Part shown: positions 21,011-30,581 of the stretch, one piece after another
Numbering within the stretch: position 1 is the stretch's first letter
Layout of the letters: each line of letters begins with the position of its first letter
Assembly (NCBI GenBank): GCA_024229935.1
Contig: JAAERX010000094.1
Span: 62,001 to 126,000, forward strand
Direction: 5' to 3'
From: Gammaproteobacteria bacterium
GTDB taxonomy: Bacteria; Pseudomonadota; Gammaproteobacteria; Steroidobacterales; GCA-2729495
DNA length: 64,000 bases
Position numbers and translations under genes: made by a program
The notes under the pieces: generated by a model
What the model saw: only the letters and a program-made list of their open reading frames with translations
Told to the model about the DNA's origin: nothing
The model's database searches: none

Positions 21011-21029
21011 AGAGTCGCGAACCGACTCT
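21011..21029. repeat. 7-bp inverted repeat upstream of tkt
   Basis: AGAGTCG and CGACTCT flank a 5-base loop (21018-21022). It lies in the tkt-metK intergenic space, 19 bases from the tkt start, and could form a leader hairpin in the tkt transcript or be a protein-binding dyad. There is no T-tract in either direction. Confidence 0.4.
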
Positions 21030-21193
21030 GAGGTCGCGCATTGTCGCCTACTCGTTGGTCAGTCGCAAATGCAGTGCTCCTGGGGCATGGTTATAATCTG
21101 ATCTGCCTGATATCAGCCCCTGATTATGTTGCACCACAACCATTTAAAGGCCAGAAAAACAATCCAGATAGCCTATAGAACCAAACTTAGGTT

Positions 21194-21199
21194 TATAAT
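21194..21199 (+). promoter_or_regulatory. candidate -10 hexamer for metK
   Basis: A perfect TATAAT lies 36 bases before the metK ATG, giving a short leader of roughly 30 bases. No good -35 hexamer is visible at 16-18 bases upstream. A second TATAAT occurs at 21092-21097. The short leader leaves no room for a SAM riboswitch from this start. Confidence 0.38.
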
Positions 21200-21234
21200 C
21201 CGCGCCTCTTTAAACTCAGGTCACAGGTTGATTT

Positions 21235-22383
21235 ATGTCTAGACGCTTTCAATTTACTTCAGAATCTGTTTCTGAAGGTCATCCCGACAAAATGTCGGAT
21301 CAAATCTCTGACGCCATTTTGGATGAGTACATTAAGCAAGATCCCAATTCCCGTGTTGCTGTAGAGACAATGGTTAAAACCGGCTATGTAATAGTTGCAG
21401 GTGAGGTTACTGCAAATGCTGTAATCAACGCAGAAAAAACCATTCGCGACACCGTACTTGATATTGGTTACAACACTTCAGATATGGGCTTTGATGGTGC
21501 CTCCTGTGCAGTACTCAACGCTATCGGTGCACAATCAACTGATATCGCAATGGGTGTAGACCGTGGCGACCCACGTGAACAGGGTGCAGGTGATCAGGGC
21601 CTGATGTTTGGTTATGCAAGCAATGAAACAGATGTGCTCATGCCAGCTGCAATTCAGCTTTCACACCGTCTGGTTGAAAAACAGGCACAGGTTCGCAAAT
21701 CAGGCGAACTGACTTTCCTGCGACCAGATGCAAAAAGCCAGGTCACACTGGTATATGAAGATCATAAACCCGTCGCCATTGATGCCGTTGTGTTATCCAC
21801 ACAACATGACCCTGACGTCAGCTTGTCAACGTTGCAGGAAGCTGTGATGGAAACCATCATTAAACCCATCCTGCCCAGCGAATGGCTAAATGCTGATACT
21901 CAGTATCACATTAATCCAACCGGAAATTTTGTTATTGGCGGCCCCGTGGGTGATTGCGGTCTGACAGGACGCAAAATTATTGTTGATACCTATGGAGGCA
22001 TGGCTCGTCACGGTGGTGGCGCCTTCTCTGGTAAGGATCCGTCAAAAGTGGACCGCTCTGCAGCTTATGCTGCTCGTTACGTCGCCAAGAATATTGTTGC
22101 TGCAGGACTGGCAGAACGTTGTGAAGTGCAGGTTTCCTACGCTATCGGTGTAGCAGAGCCCACCTCTATTACTGTTGAGACTTTTGGCACCGGCACTATT
22201 TCAGAAGACCGTTTGACACAGCTAATTCGTGAACACTTTGATCTCACACCATACGGTATCCGTGAAATGCTGGACCTGATCAAACCAATCTATCGTTCCA
22301 CTGCGGCATATGGTCACTTTGGCCGTGAAGACGAAGGCTATGGCTGGGAAAAAACCGACAGAGCAGAACAGCTTAAAAGTTAA
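21235..22383 (+). CDS. metK: S-adenosylmethionine synthetase
   Basis: Makes SAM from ATP and methionine. 382 residues, normal for the family. Signature segments are [17 protein letters not shown] at the N-terminus (ATP and metal binding), [12 protein letters not shown] (family signature 1) and [19 protein letters not shown] (signature 2, phosphate loop). It is followed 76 bases later by ahcY, so the two ends of the methyl cycle are probably co-transcribed. Confidence 0.98.
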   Translation: MSRRFQFTSESVSEGHPDKMSDQISDAILDEYIKQDPNSRVAVETMVKTGYVIVAGEVTANAVINAEKTIRDTVLDIGYNTSDMGFDGASCAVLNAIGAQSTDIAMGVDRGDPREQGAGDQGLMFGYASNETDVLMPAAIQLSHRLVEKQAQVRKSGELTFLRPDAKSQVTLVYEDHKPVAIDAVVLSTQHDPDVSLSTLQEAVMETIIKPILPSEWLNADTQYHINPTGNFVIGGPVGDCGLTGRKIIVDTYGGMARHGGGAFSGKDPSKVDRSAAYAARYVAKNIVAAGLAERCEVQVSYAIGVAEPTSITVETFGTGTISEDRLTQLIREHFDLTPYGIREMLDLIKPIYRSTAAYGHFGREDEGYGWEKTDRAEQLKS

Positions 22384-22404
22384 TACAGCTAACTGATCAA
22401 AAAA

Positions 22405-22437
22405 ATATTAGGGGATGCTGAGGACTGCTCCCCATAT
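22405..22437 (+). repeat. interrupted hairpin between metK and ahcY
   Basis: ATAT (22405-22408) and GGGGA (22411-22415) can pair with TCCCC (22429-22433) and ATAT (22434-22437), giving a 9-bp interrupted stem with a 13-base loop. There is no T-run behind it. It does not match the SAH riboswitch pattern. It could be a processing or stability element in a metK-ahcY mRNA. Confidence 0.35.
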
Positions 22438-22459
22438 AAAATTTCCAGGAGAAATATCT

Positions 22460-23878
22460 ATGAATACGGAACCCGCCCTAGCACTGAAGAAAGATTATAA
22501 AGTCGCCGATATATCACTGGCTGACTGGGGTCGCCGCGAAATTGCGATTGCAGAAACTGAAATGCCTGGCCTTATGGCTGTGCGTAAAGAATATGCTGGC
22601 AAGAAACCACTGGAAGGTTCACGCATCATGGGCTCACTGCACATGACTATTCAAACAGCCGTGCTGATTGAAACTCTGGTGGAACTGGGTGCAGAAGTAC
22701 GCTGGGTTTCCTGCAATATCTTTTCTACTCAGGATCATGCGGCGGCGGCCATTGCTGCTATGGGCATTCCGGTCTTTGCTTACAAAGGCGAAACACTGGA
22801 CGAATACTGGGATTACACCCACCGGGCAATGGACTGGGCTGACGGCGGCGTACCTAACCGCATCCTGGATGACGGTGGTGACGCAACCCTGCTGCTCATT
22901 CTTGGTGCAAAAGCCGAACAAGATGCTTCTATTCTTGATAACCCAGGCAGCGAGGAAGAAGTTGCGCTGTTTAAGGCCATCAAGGCAAAACTCGCCAGCA
23001 ACCCGGGCTGGTACACAGAAAGACGTGATGCCATTGGCGGCGTCACAGAAGAAACCACTACCGGTGTGCAGCGTTTGTACCAAATGCAGCAAGTCGGCGA
23101 CCTGCCCTTCCCTGCCATCAACGTCAACGACTCTGTTACCAAATCAAAATTCGACAACCTTTACGGTTGTCGTGAGTCACTTGTGGACGGCATCAAACGT
23201 GCAACTGATGTCATGATTGCAGGCAAAATTGCCGTTGTTGCCGGTTACGGCGACGTGGGCAAAGGCTGCGCACAATCACTAAAAGGTCTGGGTGCAACAG
23301 TTCTTGTTACAGAAATTGATCCTATCTGTGCACTACAAGCTGCAATGGAAGGCTTCCAGATTGTGACCATGGAAACTGCTGCTGCTATCGGTAACATCTT
23401 TGTCACCACTACAGGCAACTTCAATGTGATCACGCACGACCACATGGCTGCCATGAAAGATCAGGCCATCGTCTGCAACATTGGTCACTTCGATAATGAA
23501 ATCGACATTGCCAGCATCCAGAAATACAAGTGGGAAAACATCAAGCCTCAGGTTGATCACGTTATCTTCCCTGATGGCAAGCGCATCATCATGCTCGCTG
23601 AAGGCCGTCTCGTAAATCTGGGTTGTGCCACTGGCCACCCAAGCTTCGTAATGTCCAACTCATTCACTAATCAGGTTATGGCACAGATTGAATTGTGGCA
23701 GAGCCCGGATAACTACAAGAACGAGGTGTACGTATTACCTAAACACCTCGATGAAAAAGTCGCACGTCTGCATCTTGGACAACTAGGTGTCAATCTCACA
23801 ACGCTGAGCAAGGAACAGGCTGACTACATCGGCGTGTCTGTAGACGGCCCTTACAAACCAGAGCACTACCGCTACTAG
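22460..23878 (+). CDS. ahcY: S-adenosylhomocysteine hydrolase
   Basis: Hydrolyses S-adenosylhomocysteine to adenosine and homocysteine, with a tightly bound NAD. About 472 residues, the long proteobacterial form. Visible are [14 protein letters not shown] and the NAD-binding [19 protein letters not shown], with the C-terminal KPEHYRY ending typical of the family, whose Lys and Tyr reach the partner subunit's NAD. AGGAG lies eight bases before the chosen ATG; the in-frame upstream ATG at 22415 falls in the hairpin region and is not used. A terminator follows. Confidence 0.98.
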   Translation: MNTEPALALKKDYKVADISLADWGRREIAIAETEMPGLMAVRKEYAGKKPLEGSRIMGSLHMTIQTAVLIETLVELGAEVRWVSCNIFSTQDHAAAAIAAMGIPVFAYKGETLDEYWDYTHRAMDWADGGVPNRILDDGGDATLLLILGAKAEQDASILDNPGSEEEVALFKAIKAKLASNPGWYTERRDAIGGVTEETTTGVQRLYQMQQVGDLPFPAINVNDSVTKSKFDNLYGCRESLVDGIKRATDVMIAGKIAVVAGYGDVGKGCAQSLKGLGATVLVTEIDPICALQAAMEGFQIVTMETAAAIGNIFVTTTGNFNVITHDHMAAMKDQAIVCNIGHFDNEIDIASIQKYKWENIKPQVDHVIFPDGKRIIMLAEGRLVNLGCATGHPSFVMSNSFTNQVMAQIELWQSPDNYKNEVYVLPKHLDEKVARLHLGQLGVNLTTLSKEQADYIGVSVDGPYKPEHYRY

Positions 23879-23899
23879 GACTAATCGTAGGTTTCACCT

Positions 23900-23930
23900 A
23901 AAAAGGCGCTCCTTGGGGCGCTTTTTTTTT
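23900..23930 (+). terminator. intrinsic terminator after ahcY
   Basis: GCGCTCC and GGGGCGC form a GC-rich stem (with one wobble) followed by ten T residues; flanking A and T runs extend it. A second arm, GCGCCTTTT at 23931-23939, could also pair with AAAAGGCGC at 23901-23909. It closes the metK-ahcY unit. Confidence 0.85.
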
Positions 23931-23988
23931 GCGCCTTTTAGTAGTACGACTACTGCTTAATGTGACCTTTATCCTATCACTATCAGAT

Positions 23989-24792
23989 ATGGCTGTTTAT
24001 AGTTACCCTAACTTCACTGTCGGTAGTAAAAAATTGCCCAGCAATCCCATCCGGATACTACACATAACTGACCCTCACCTGCATGCACATCGTGAGGCGA
24101 TGATGCGCGGCATAAATACCTTTGAAACCTACAAGGCAATTATTGAGCGGGTTGCTAGTGAAGAACACAAACCGGATGCGGTAATCGCAACCGGTGATCT
24201 GGTACAGGATGAAACCAGGCAAGGCTATGAACGTTTCAAAAATGTCATACAGAAACTGAATGTGCCTGTGCACTGCATACCCGGCAATCATGACTCACCG
24301 CGTATCATGGCTGAAATATTAAACAAGCCACCCTTTCAGTTCTGCGGTAGTACTGTATATGAAAACTGGTGCATCATCATGCTCAACACCGCAGTACGCT
24401 GGGATGATGGTGGCGGTCTAGAAAGCAGCCAACTGGAAATACTTGAGCGCACCCTAAAGGCCCACCCAGAACATCACACACTCATTGGTATGCATCACCA
24501 CCCCATACCTATGGGCAGCCGGTGGCTGGATGGACTGGGTCTGCGTAACAGTGACGACCTTTTTACCATCATTGACCAGCATACCCAGGTAAAAGCTATT
24601 ACCTGGGGCCATGTACACCAAGCCTCAGATCGTGAGCGTAAGGGTGTACGCATGATCAGCACGCCTTCCACCGGGCCACAATTCCTTCCTGATAGTGACA
24701 CCTTCATAATGGACACCAAACCGCCGGGCTACCGCTGGCTTAATCTGTTTCCTGACGGAAGTATAGAAACAGAACTGATATGGCTATCCTGA
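23989..24792 (+). CDS. cpdA: CpdA-like 3',5'-cyclic-nucleotide phosphodiesterase (metallophosphoesterase)
   Basis: Calcineurin-like phosphoesterase with a two-metal site: DPHLHA (motif 1), ATGDLVQD (motif 2), GNHDS (motif 3), a GMHHHP segment and GHVH (last motif). Length (267 residues from the chosen ATG) and layout match the class III cAMP phosphodiesterase CpdA, although substrate choice between cAMP and other phosphoesters cannot be read from motifs. An upstream in-frame ATG at 23929 lies inside the ahcY terminator and is rejected. The 3' end overlaps the next gene by 13 bases. Confidence 0.82.
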   Translation: MAVYSYPNFTVGSKKLPSNPIRILHITDPHLHAHREAMMRGINTFETYKAIIERVASEEHKPDAVIATGDLVQDETRQGYERFKNVIQKLNVPVHCIPGNHDSPRIMAEILNKPPFQFCGSTVYENWCIIMLNTAVRWDDGGGLESSQLEILERTLKAHPEHHTLIGMHHHPIPMGSRWLDGLGLRNSDDLFTIIDQHTQVKAITWGHVHQASDRERKGVRMISTPSTGPQFLPDSDTFIMDTKPPGYRWLNLFPDGSIETELIWLS

Positions 24793-25670
24793 AATTAATT
24801 CCACGGGCCTTGTTATTTTGCTTGTTCCTTAACGGAACAGTTTTTGCTGGCACCTTGCCCATCTGGGAACTCATGAACACAAGCAACCGTGTTTTACTTA
24901 TGGGCTCAGTGCATTTTCTACGTGCCTCTGACTACCCTCTACCAGAGGGCGTCAATGCCGCATATGATCTTGCGGACACACTGGTCATGGAAATCAATAT
25001 GGATGCTCTGGACCCGGCGCTTGCCCAGACAACCATGATGAGTATGGGCGTCAGCCAAAGCGGTCAAAGCCTGCGTGATGCTCTGGGCGAAGCTAATTAC
25101 AAAGAAGCATCACGCCGCGCTGAGGATCTGGGTGTGCCTTTCACCATGTTCGATCAGTATGAACCCTGGTTTGCAGCTCTGACCATTACCCAACTACGTA
25201 TGATGCAGTTGGGCTTTGACCCTGCCTGGGGCATCGAAACACAATTTACCCAGCAAGCAGCAGGCGATGCCAAAAATATCGAAGGACTTGAAACTCTCGA
25301 AGAACAACTGGGCTTCATGGATAATCTTGATGATAAAACCCAACAGCAATTCCTGCTGCAATCACTTGAAGATGCAGCCACCCTGCAAGATCAGGTAGAA
25401 ACAATTGTCGCAGCCTGGCGAACCGGAGATGTAAACACCCTAGAAGAACTTATGCTGGAAGGCTTTGCATCTGCCCCGGCACTTGAAGATGCACTACTCA
25501 TACAGCGTAACCGTAACTGGATACGATCAATTAAAAATCTGCAGAATAAGTCTGATAACTACCTGGTAATTGTTGGGGCAATGCATCTCGTGGGTGAAAA
25601 CAGTGTAGTGGCAATGCTTGAAGATAAAGGCATCTCAATACGGCAACTGACCGATACTGATCTCAATTAA
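24780..25670 (+). CDS. TraB/GumN family protein, exported
   Basis: 296 residues. An N-terminal signal peptide (about 1-23, ending FAGTLP) is followed by the TraB/GumN start WELMNTSNRVLLMGSVHFL; GSVH is the conserved His motif of this Tiki-like metalloprotease-related fold. A second conserved stretch near the C-terminus, VGAMHLVGENSVV, carries the paired His motif. Probably periplasmic or anchored. Physiological role unknown. Its start overlaps the end of the cpdA-like gene, so the two are likely co-translated. Confidence 0.88.
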   Translation: MAILKLIPRALLFCLFLNGTVFAGTLPIWELMNTSNRVLLMGSVHFLRASDYPLPEGVNAAYDLADTLVMEINMDALDPALAQTTMMSMGVSQSGQSLRDALGEANYKEASRRAEDLGVPFTMFDQYEPWFAALTITQLRMMQLGFDPAWGIETQFTQQAAGDAKNIEGLETLEEQLGFMDNLDDKTQQQFLLQSLEDAATLQDQVETIVAAWRTGDVNTLEELMLEGFASAPALEDALLIQRNRNWIRSIKNLQNKSDNYLVIVGAMHLVGENSVVAMLEDKGISIRQLTDTDLN

Positions 25671-25680
25671 ACTCTGGTCA

Positions 25681-25845
25681 TTAAACTTCGGTCATCTCGA
25701 ATTCTTGTTTGCCTGCACCACAATCCGGGCAACGCCATGACAACGGCACATCTGTCCAAGCGGTACCAGGCGCCAGACCATGATCAGGATCACCCTTGGC
25801 TTCATCATAGATATAACCACAGATCAGACACATCCACGTTTTCAT
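25681..25845 (-). CDS. rubredoxin
   Basis: Short gene of 54 codons. The product starts [19 protein letters not shown] and has the two iron-binding knuckles CLICG (Cys6, Cys9) and CPDCG (Cys39, Cys42), plus the aromatic core residues (Trp4, Tyr11, Tyr13, Trp30, Trp37) typical of rubredoxins. It is a one-electron carrier with an Fe(Cys)4 site; partners may be an alkane hydroxylase, a ROS-reducing enzyme or another oxidoreductase, and none is encoded nearby. It begins eight bases after the macro-domain gene on the same strand, with an AGAGG ribosome binding site. Confidence 0.95.
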   Translation of the reverse strand: MKTWMCLICGYIYDEAKGDPDHGLAPGTAWTDVPLSWRCPDCGAGKQEFEMTEV

Positions 25846-25853
25846 AAAGGCCT

Positions 25854-26366
25854 CTATAAATGCACTTGTAAAAGTCTCTGGTAAATTTTCAATGCTTCAT
25901 CATTAAAGCAGCAAAAAATAACCTGTAAAACAGTATTCTTATCAGTCTCACCGAAAGCTATCACTTCTCTTGCCGCAATTGCTGCTGCCTGCTCCGCAGG
26001 ATAACCGAAAATACCTGTACTAATACCCGGAAAAGCAATTGAGTGAAGCCTTTTTTCACTGGCAAGCTGCATACAGTTTCGATAACACCTGGCCAATAAT
26101 TCAGCTTCGTTATTATTTCCACCATGCCAAACCGGCCCCACCGAATGAATGAGATAACGCGCCTGCAAATTATGCCCTGCTGTGAGTCGCGCCTCACCTG
26201 TTGGGCAACCACCCAGAGCAGCACATTCCCTGAGTAAACCCGGCCCCGCCGCCGCATGTATAGCGCCGTCCACACCACCACCACCAAGCAAACTGCTATT
26301 AGCCGCGTTCACAATCGCATCCGTATCCAGCGTTGTGATATCCGCCTTAATTACCTGTAGCTGCAT
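25854..26366 (-). CDS. macro-domain protein, O-acetyl-ADP-ribose deacetylase (YmdB-like)
   Basis: 170-residue single macro domain. Motifs include the start [19 protein letters not shown], the adenine/ribose loop [14 protein letters not shown], and [12 protein letters not shown] (distal ribose loop). Members remove acetyl or ADP-ribose groups from O-acetyl-ADP-ribose or from modified proteins and nucleic acids. The Asn-Ala-Ala-Asn and Gly-rich catalytic loops are intact, so it is probably active. It sits between the LON-domain gene (33 bases upstream) and rubredoxin (8 bases downstream), which suggests an operon. Confidence 0.93.
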   Translation of the reverse strand: MQLQVIKADITTLDTDAIVNAANSSLLGGGGVDGAIHAAAGPGLLRECAALGGCPTGEARLTAGHNLQARYLIHSVGPVWHGGNNNEAELLARCYRNCMQLASEKRLHSIAFPGISTGIFGYPAEQAAAIAAREVIAFGETDKNTVLQVIFCCFNDEALKIYQRLLQVHL

Positions 26367-26399
26367 AAACCGCTTCCAGTCTTTTCAGGACATCCGATC

Positions 26400-26981
26400 T
26401 TAAGCAACCTGCTGCAAGAATGGGTTAAGAAATTCTAAACGTGCGAGCGGGTCATCCAATTCCAGACAGTATTGTTTCTGCTCCTGCTCTATAGGCAGTG
26501 TTTCAGCAAGCCGATAACCCACCCATGACGCATCATCGAAGTCCCTCGGTATCTGCTCATACAGCCCGCCAATATCATCCAGCAAAGCATGGAGTATCTT
26601 AGCCATATGCAGATAGTCCCCCGGTACTGGCGCCTCAGGCTCCGGAGGCAGTATTTCAATATCACCTGTATTTAAGCCATCGTCCTGACGGTACATGCTC
26701 ATAAGCCGAAAACGACTTTCACCTGTTGCTGTAATGCCCAGCAGCCCATCAGCGCCCTGATACCAGTCTGTAATCATGGCGAGGGTTCCGGTCGCCTGAG
26801 TAATAACTTCGCTACCAGCCTCATTTCCCTCCGTTATCAGCACAACCCCAAAAGGCTCATTTTTTTTCATGCAATGGCTGACCATATCGAGATAGCGTGC
26901 CTCAAAAACCCTCAGTGAAAGTGGACCACCCGGAAACAGGACAGTCTGTAGTGGAAATAGCGGTACGGACAGGGTAGTCAC
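26400..26981 (-). CDS. LON substrate-binding-domain protein (COG2802)
   Basis: 193 residues, consisting of the N-terminal substrate-recognition domain of Lon without ATPase or protease parts. Characteristic opening VPLFPLQTVLFPGGPLSLRVFEARYLDM and FGVVLITEGNEAG. Such stand-alone proteins are widespread in proteobacteria; function is unknown. The start is GTG at 26981 and no ATG is available nearby. It follows mpl by 102 bases and precedes the macro-domain gene. Confidence 0.9.
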   Translation of the reverse strand: MTTLSVPLFPLQTVLFPGGPLSLRVFEARYLDMVSHCMKKNEPFGVVLITEGNEAGSEVITQATGTLAMITDWYQGADGLLGITATGESRFRLMSMYRQDDGLNTGDIEILPPEPEAPVPGDYLHMAKILHALLDDIGGLYEQIPRDFDDASWVGYRLAETLPIEQEQKQYCLELDDPLARLEFLNPFLQQVA

Positions 26982-27083
26982 AAGGCTTGCACCGAATTAA
27001 TTGACATCACTCTTTACCGTCTCCGGCAAATTGACAGGGCGCAATCATCATGCGCGGGTCCAGCCAGCTCGTCAATAAAGCTG

Positions 27084-28448
27084 TCAGTGACTTATTACGG
27101 CCGCTTCCAACTCAGTACAAATAAGCCGATGAATGCCACCAAAGCCACCGTTGCTCATCACCACCAGTTCATCATCTGGCTGGGCATAGGCCGCCACAGC
27201 AGTGGCAATTTCATTGACATCCTTACGAATACTGAGCACAGGCAAACCCTTAAGCACATCCGTCAGCAGCCAGGGCAGATCATCTGGCTCAAAAACCCAG
27301 ACCGCATCAGCCGACTCCAGTGACTGCTTCAGGGCATCTCGATGCACACCCAGTTTCATACTGTTAGAACGCGGTTCCAGTATTACCAGAACCCGGCCAC
27401 TGGCTGTTTCACACAACGCTTCCAGAGTACGACGAATAGCCGTTGGATGATGCGCAAAATCATCGTATACCCGCACCTGGTTAAACGCACCAAGATATTC
27501 CAGGCGGCGTTTCACGCCGGTAAATTTTTCCAGCCCCGCCAGAGCCACCTCAATGCTGACACCTGCATGTCGTGCAGCCAGTGTTGCAGCCGTAGCATTC
27601 TCCAGGTTGTGCGCGCCGGGCATCGCAAGCTTGCCGGATTGCCAGCTCTGTCCATCTGCATCCAGCTGCAAAGTATTATCTGTACGCTGTGCCTGCCAGT
27701 CTGCAGCAACCATTAAATCACTACTGTAACGTTCAACCGGCGTCCAGCAGCCCATCTCCAGCAAGCGATCAATTTCAGGCTCTTTTGCATTAGCAATTAT
27801 TCGCCCTTTACCGGGCAGGATGCGGAGCATCTGGTGAAACTGCCAGCGAATGGCTGCCATATCCGCATAAATATCAGCATGATCAAATTCAAGATTGTTG
27901 ATAATTAATGTATCCGGACCGTAGTGCATAAACTTTGCACGTTTATCAAAGAATGCGGTGTCATATTCATCTGCCTCAATCACAAATACATCACCTGCAC
28001 CCAGCCGTGCTGTTGTTGAAAAATTGGCGGGCACGCCACCAATTAAATACCCGGGATTCATCCCGGCTGCTTCCAGCAGCCAGGCCGTCATACTGGCTGT
28101 CGTCGTTTTGCCATGCGTACCTGATACCGCAATGACATGTTGATCTTTGAGTACATGCTCAGCCAGCCAGGCAGGGCCAGATGTGTATGGCTTACCGCTA
28201 TCGAGTAGTTCTTCAACTATAGGCATGCCACGACTCATGACATTACCAACAACAACCAGGTCAGGGTTAATGTCGAGCTGGTCCGGAGCAAAGCCTTCAA
28301 TCAGCTCTATGCCCAGCGCCTCAAGTTGCTCACTCATCGGTGGGTAGACCGCCTGATCACTACCGGTTACACGGTGCCCTGCAGCCCGTGCGATTGCAGC
28401 AATGCCTCCCATGAAAGTACCGCATATGCCAAGTATATGTATGTGCAT
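27084..28448 (-). CDS. mpl: UDP-N-acetylmuramate:L-alanyl-gamma-D-glutamyl-meso-diaminopimelate ligase
   Basis: Peptidoglycan-recycling Mur ligase that joins the salvaged tripeptide to UDP-MurNAc. 454 residues with the Mpl start HIHILGICGTFMGGIAAIAR, the ATP P-loop SGTHGKTTTASM, the central-domain metal/ATP residues in IEADEYDTAFFDKR, and the YDDFAHHPTA motif. MurC shares the fold but has a different start. The ATG directly follows the TGA of the upstream membrane-protein gene (no spacer), so translation is coupled. Confidence 0.96.
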   Translation of the reverse strand: MHIHILGICGTFMGGIAAIARAAGHRVTGSDQAVYPPMSEQLEALGIELIEGFAPDQLDINPDLVVVGNVMSRGMPIVEELLDSGKPYTSGPAWLAEHVLKDQHVIAVSGTHGKTTTASMTAWLLEAAGMNPGYLIGGVPANFSTTARLGAGDVFVIEADEYDTAFFDKRAKFMHYGPDTLIINNLEFDHADIYADMAAIRWQFHQMLRILPGKGRIIANAKEPEIDRLLEMGCWTPVERYSSDLMVAADWQAQRTDNTLQLDADGQSWQSGKLAMPGAHNLENATAATLAARHAGVSIEVALAGLEKFTGVKRRLEYLGAFNQVRVYDDFAHHPTAIRRTLEALCETASGRVLVILEPRSNSMKLGVHRDALKQSLESADAVWVFEPDDLPWLLTDVLKGLPVLSIRKDVNEIATAVAAYAQPDDELVVMSNGGFGGIHRLICTELEAAVISH

Positions 28449-28991
28449 TCAGAAATCCGGGATAAGTTGGAACATCTGATAATTAACAAAAAAGTATGCC
28501 ACGGCCAGAACCACACCAATACCAAAAGATTTATCTATGGCTCTCGACAGAATATGACCAAAGAGTGCAATTGACCAGAGCAGCATAACCACCAGAACCA
28601 AAATTGATAGTGCCCACAATGCTGACAATTGTTCAAAAAATAGCAGCACAAAACTTGGCAAAGAAAGTACCTGTAGCAATACTGATGTGCCAAGCATTGC
28701 AGTAAAGGTCTGCCGTAAGCGGCCTATAAAACCAAAATAAAAAACTGCGGTTAAAACACTTACAAACAGTAATGCAATGTCCAGAAAGGCCGGCACCAGC
28801 ATCCAGACCAGAAACTGCAGAGCAGCCAACTCACCCTCAGCCTGCCCAATCTCAGATAAGAACACAATCAGACAGTCTGTCAGCGCATAGGCTATAAGCG
28901 CAATAAGCAACAGCGGACGCGAATCAGGGAGACTGTCAGGCCCCTCACGAAATAGCACAATCTGCCAGAAGGCTTTGATGAGTGCTAACAC
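28449..28991 (-). CDS. uncharacterised membrane protein
   Basis: 180 residues with about five hydrophobic helices (roughly 24-45, 57-85, 90-125, 122-150 and 155-175) and few charged residues. The start is amphipathic (MLALIKAFWQIVLFREG), a pattern found in YIP1-like and related small integral proteins, but no family can be named with certainty. Its stop codon abuts the mpl start, so it is the first gene of a two-gene unit. A role connected with the envelope is a guess from this position only. Confidence 0.72.
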   Translation of the reverse strand: MLALIKAFWQIVLFREGPDSLPDSRPLLLIALIAYALTDCLIVFLSEIGQAEGELAALQFLVWMLVPAFLDIALLFVSVLTAVFYFGFIGRLRQTFTAMLGTSVLLQVLSLPSFVLLFFEQLSALWALSILVLVVMLLWSIALFGHILSRAIDKSFGIGVVLAVAYFFVNYQMFQLIPDF

Positions 28992-29063
28992 AGGACTGCA
29001 ACCGCTGATGTCATCTTTATCCAGAATTTGTATCTTAATATTTTAATTATATGACCAGCCGAC

Positions 29064-30200
29064 ATGATCCACTACACTCTACCTACTATGCCAACACTAC
29101 ACACAATTCCATTACTGATTGAGGAACAGGCGCACCTTGATCAGGCCTGTGAAATTATCAGCACTTACGACCAGGTTGTCATTGACACTGAATTCGTCCG
29201 CACCAACACCTATGCGCCACATCTGGGACTTGTGCAGATTGCAGCGGGTGACACCATCATCTGTATTGACCCGCTGGCTGATATGGATATGGGCCACTGC
29301 TGGGGCCTCCTGTTCGACCCTGCACGCGCCAATATCCTGCATTCAGGCAGTCAGGATATGGAAGTGCTTTGGTACACCTGCAAACAGGTTATCCAGAACC
29401 TTATTGATACACAGGTCTGCTCGGCTCTGCTGGGCTATCCCGCACAGATTGGTTATGCAGGCCTTGCCAAAGAATTACTGGGTGTCGACATCAGCAAAGA
29501 TCAGACTCGTACTGACTGGACACGACGACCATTGACCAATGCGCAACTAAAGTATGCAGCCGAAGACGTCAAACATCTGGGCAAGATGCACACCATTCTG
29601 AAGCAGCGACTCACTGACCTCGGGCGCTATGAGTGGGCACTGGAAGACAGCCGCATACTTTGTAACACCAACCTGTACAAGCCTGCACCCGATAAAGCCT
29701 GGCAACGACTCAAAAGCATTCCTTTTCTGCCAGTTGACCAACAATCACGGGCACGGGCCCTTGCAGCCTGGCGTGAACAACGTGCCGTAAATTCCGATAA
29801 GCCCAGAGGCTGGATACTATCTGACAAAGCACTCTTGAATATGGCTGAGCAAAATCCAACCAGTCTCACAGCACTTAACGGCATTAATGATTTACCGCAA
29901 GGCCTTATCCACCATCAGGGTGAACGCTTACTGAACGTCATAACAGATGCGAATAAGGCACTTGCCAGCGGTACTGTTAGTTATGAACAAATCTTTCCCG
30001 ACCGGGATAAAGACAAAGCACTCCTGAAAAAACTATCAGCTATAGTGCGTGCAGAGGCAGAAAAACTCGGCATCGCCAATGAGATAGTTGCCAGTAAGCG
30101 CGAGATTCAGGCGTTGATGCGGGGCGAGGACAACAGCCGAATTATCAACGGCTGGCGAAATGCCCTGATTGGTAAAGCGATGACAGACGCTATTGGTTAG
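29064..30200 (+). CDS. rnd: ribonuclease D
   Basis: 3'-5' exoribonuclease of the DEDD family that trims tRNA and other small RNA precursors. DEDDy residues are visible: DTEFVRTNTY (ExoI), the Asp of GSQDMEVLW (ExoII) and YAAEDVKHL (ExoIII). One or two HRDC domains follow (about 210-290 and beyond). 378 residues. The ATG at 29064 is reported, but the ATG at 29088 (MPTLHTI) places the exonuclease motif closer to its position in E. coli and may be the true start. No strong ribosome binding site distinguishes them. Confidence 0.94.
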   Translation: MIHYTLPTMPTLHTIPLLIEEQAHLDQACEIISTYDQVVIDTEFVRTNTYAPHLGLVQIAAGDTIICIDPLADMDMGHCWGLLFDPARANILHSGSQDMEVLWYTCKQVIQNLIDTQVCSALLGYPAQIGYAGLAKELLGVDISKDQTRTDWTRRPLTNAQLKYAAEDVKHLGKMHTILKQRLTDLGRYEWALEDSRILCNTNLYKPAPDKAWQRLKSIPFLPVDQQSRARALAAWREQRAVNSDKPRGWILSDKALLNMAEQNPTSLTALNGINDLPQGLIHHQGERLLNVITDANKALASGTVSYEQIFPDRDKDKALLKKLSAIVRAEAEKLGIANEIVASKREIQALMRGEDNSRIINGWRNALIGKAMTDAIG

Positions 30201-30230
30201 CCAGAAACAGGCTCTGCTGTAGGTGTAAGC

Positions 30231-30575
30231 ATGGAATGACAACTGGTTATTGGCTCGTTCGCAGCATTCGCACTGTTCCCACTCCTGCTGACAGTGGTCT
30301 ACACACAGATAAAACAAAGACCGTTATGGGTCTGTGCTTACTGGTTTATACCCTGGGCTGTCTGAACTGCGCTGCTCTTTATGCCGTGGCCAAAAAAACA
30401 TGTTGGCAGTCTCTTTTAAGAACCTGCGGCGATAGCAATGATACTGGTTATTCTGTCACTCACCCTGATCTGGCCCAGATACGAGCAGCTCGACAAACGG
30501 TTAAAAGCCATATCCACTCTAGCCACGATAATTGTGCTGATCATCGGGCTAACCACGCCTGAAATCCGAAAGTAA
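30231..30575 (+). pseudogene. decayed small membrane-protein frame with three in-frame stops
   Basis: Reading one frame from ATG 30231 gives hydrophobic protein-like text interrupted by TGA (30237), TGA (30363) and TAA (30417), ending at TAA 30573-30575. The pieces contain VIGSFAAFALFPLLLTVVYT, a Trp-rich PLWVCAYWFIPWAV, and a last open part from ATG 30438 (MILVILSLTLIWPRYEQL, then STLATIIVLIIGL) of 45 residues. The continuity of membrane-helix character across the stops suggests a relic, but stops at this density are also what random sequence would give. The final 45-codon part could still be expressed. No family recognised. Confidence 0.4.
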
Positions 30576-30581
30576 GGGTTA

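Noticed and set aside
22384-22459. SAH riboswitch before ahcY
   Set aside because: The gap has 76 bases and its hairpin lacks the conserved SAH-riboswitch core.
30236-30562. 108-codon open frame after rnd
   Set aside because: Composition is unlike a protein (many Cys, Thr and His, no consistent hydrophobic pattern); the neighbouring frame with stops looks more like former coding sequence.
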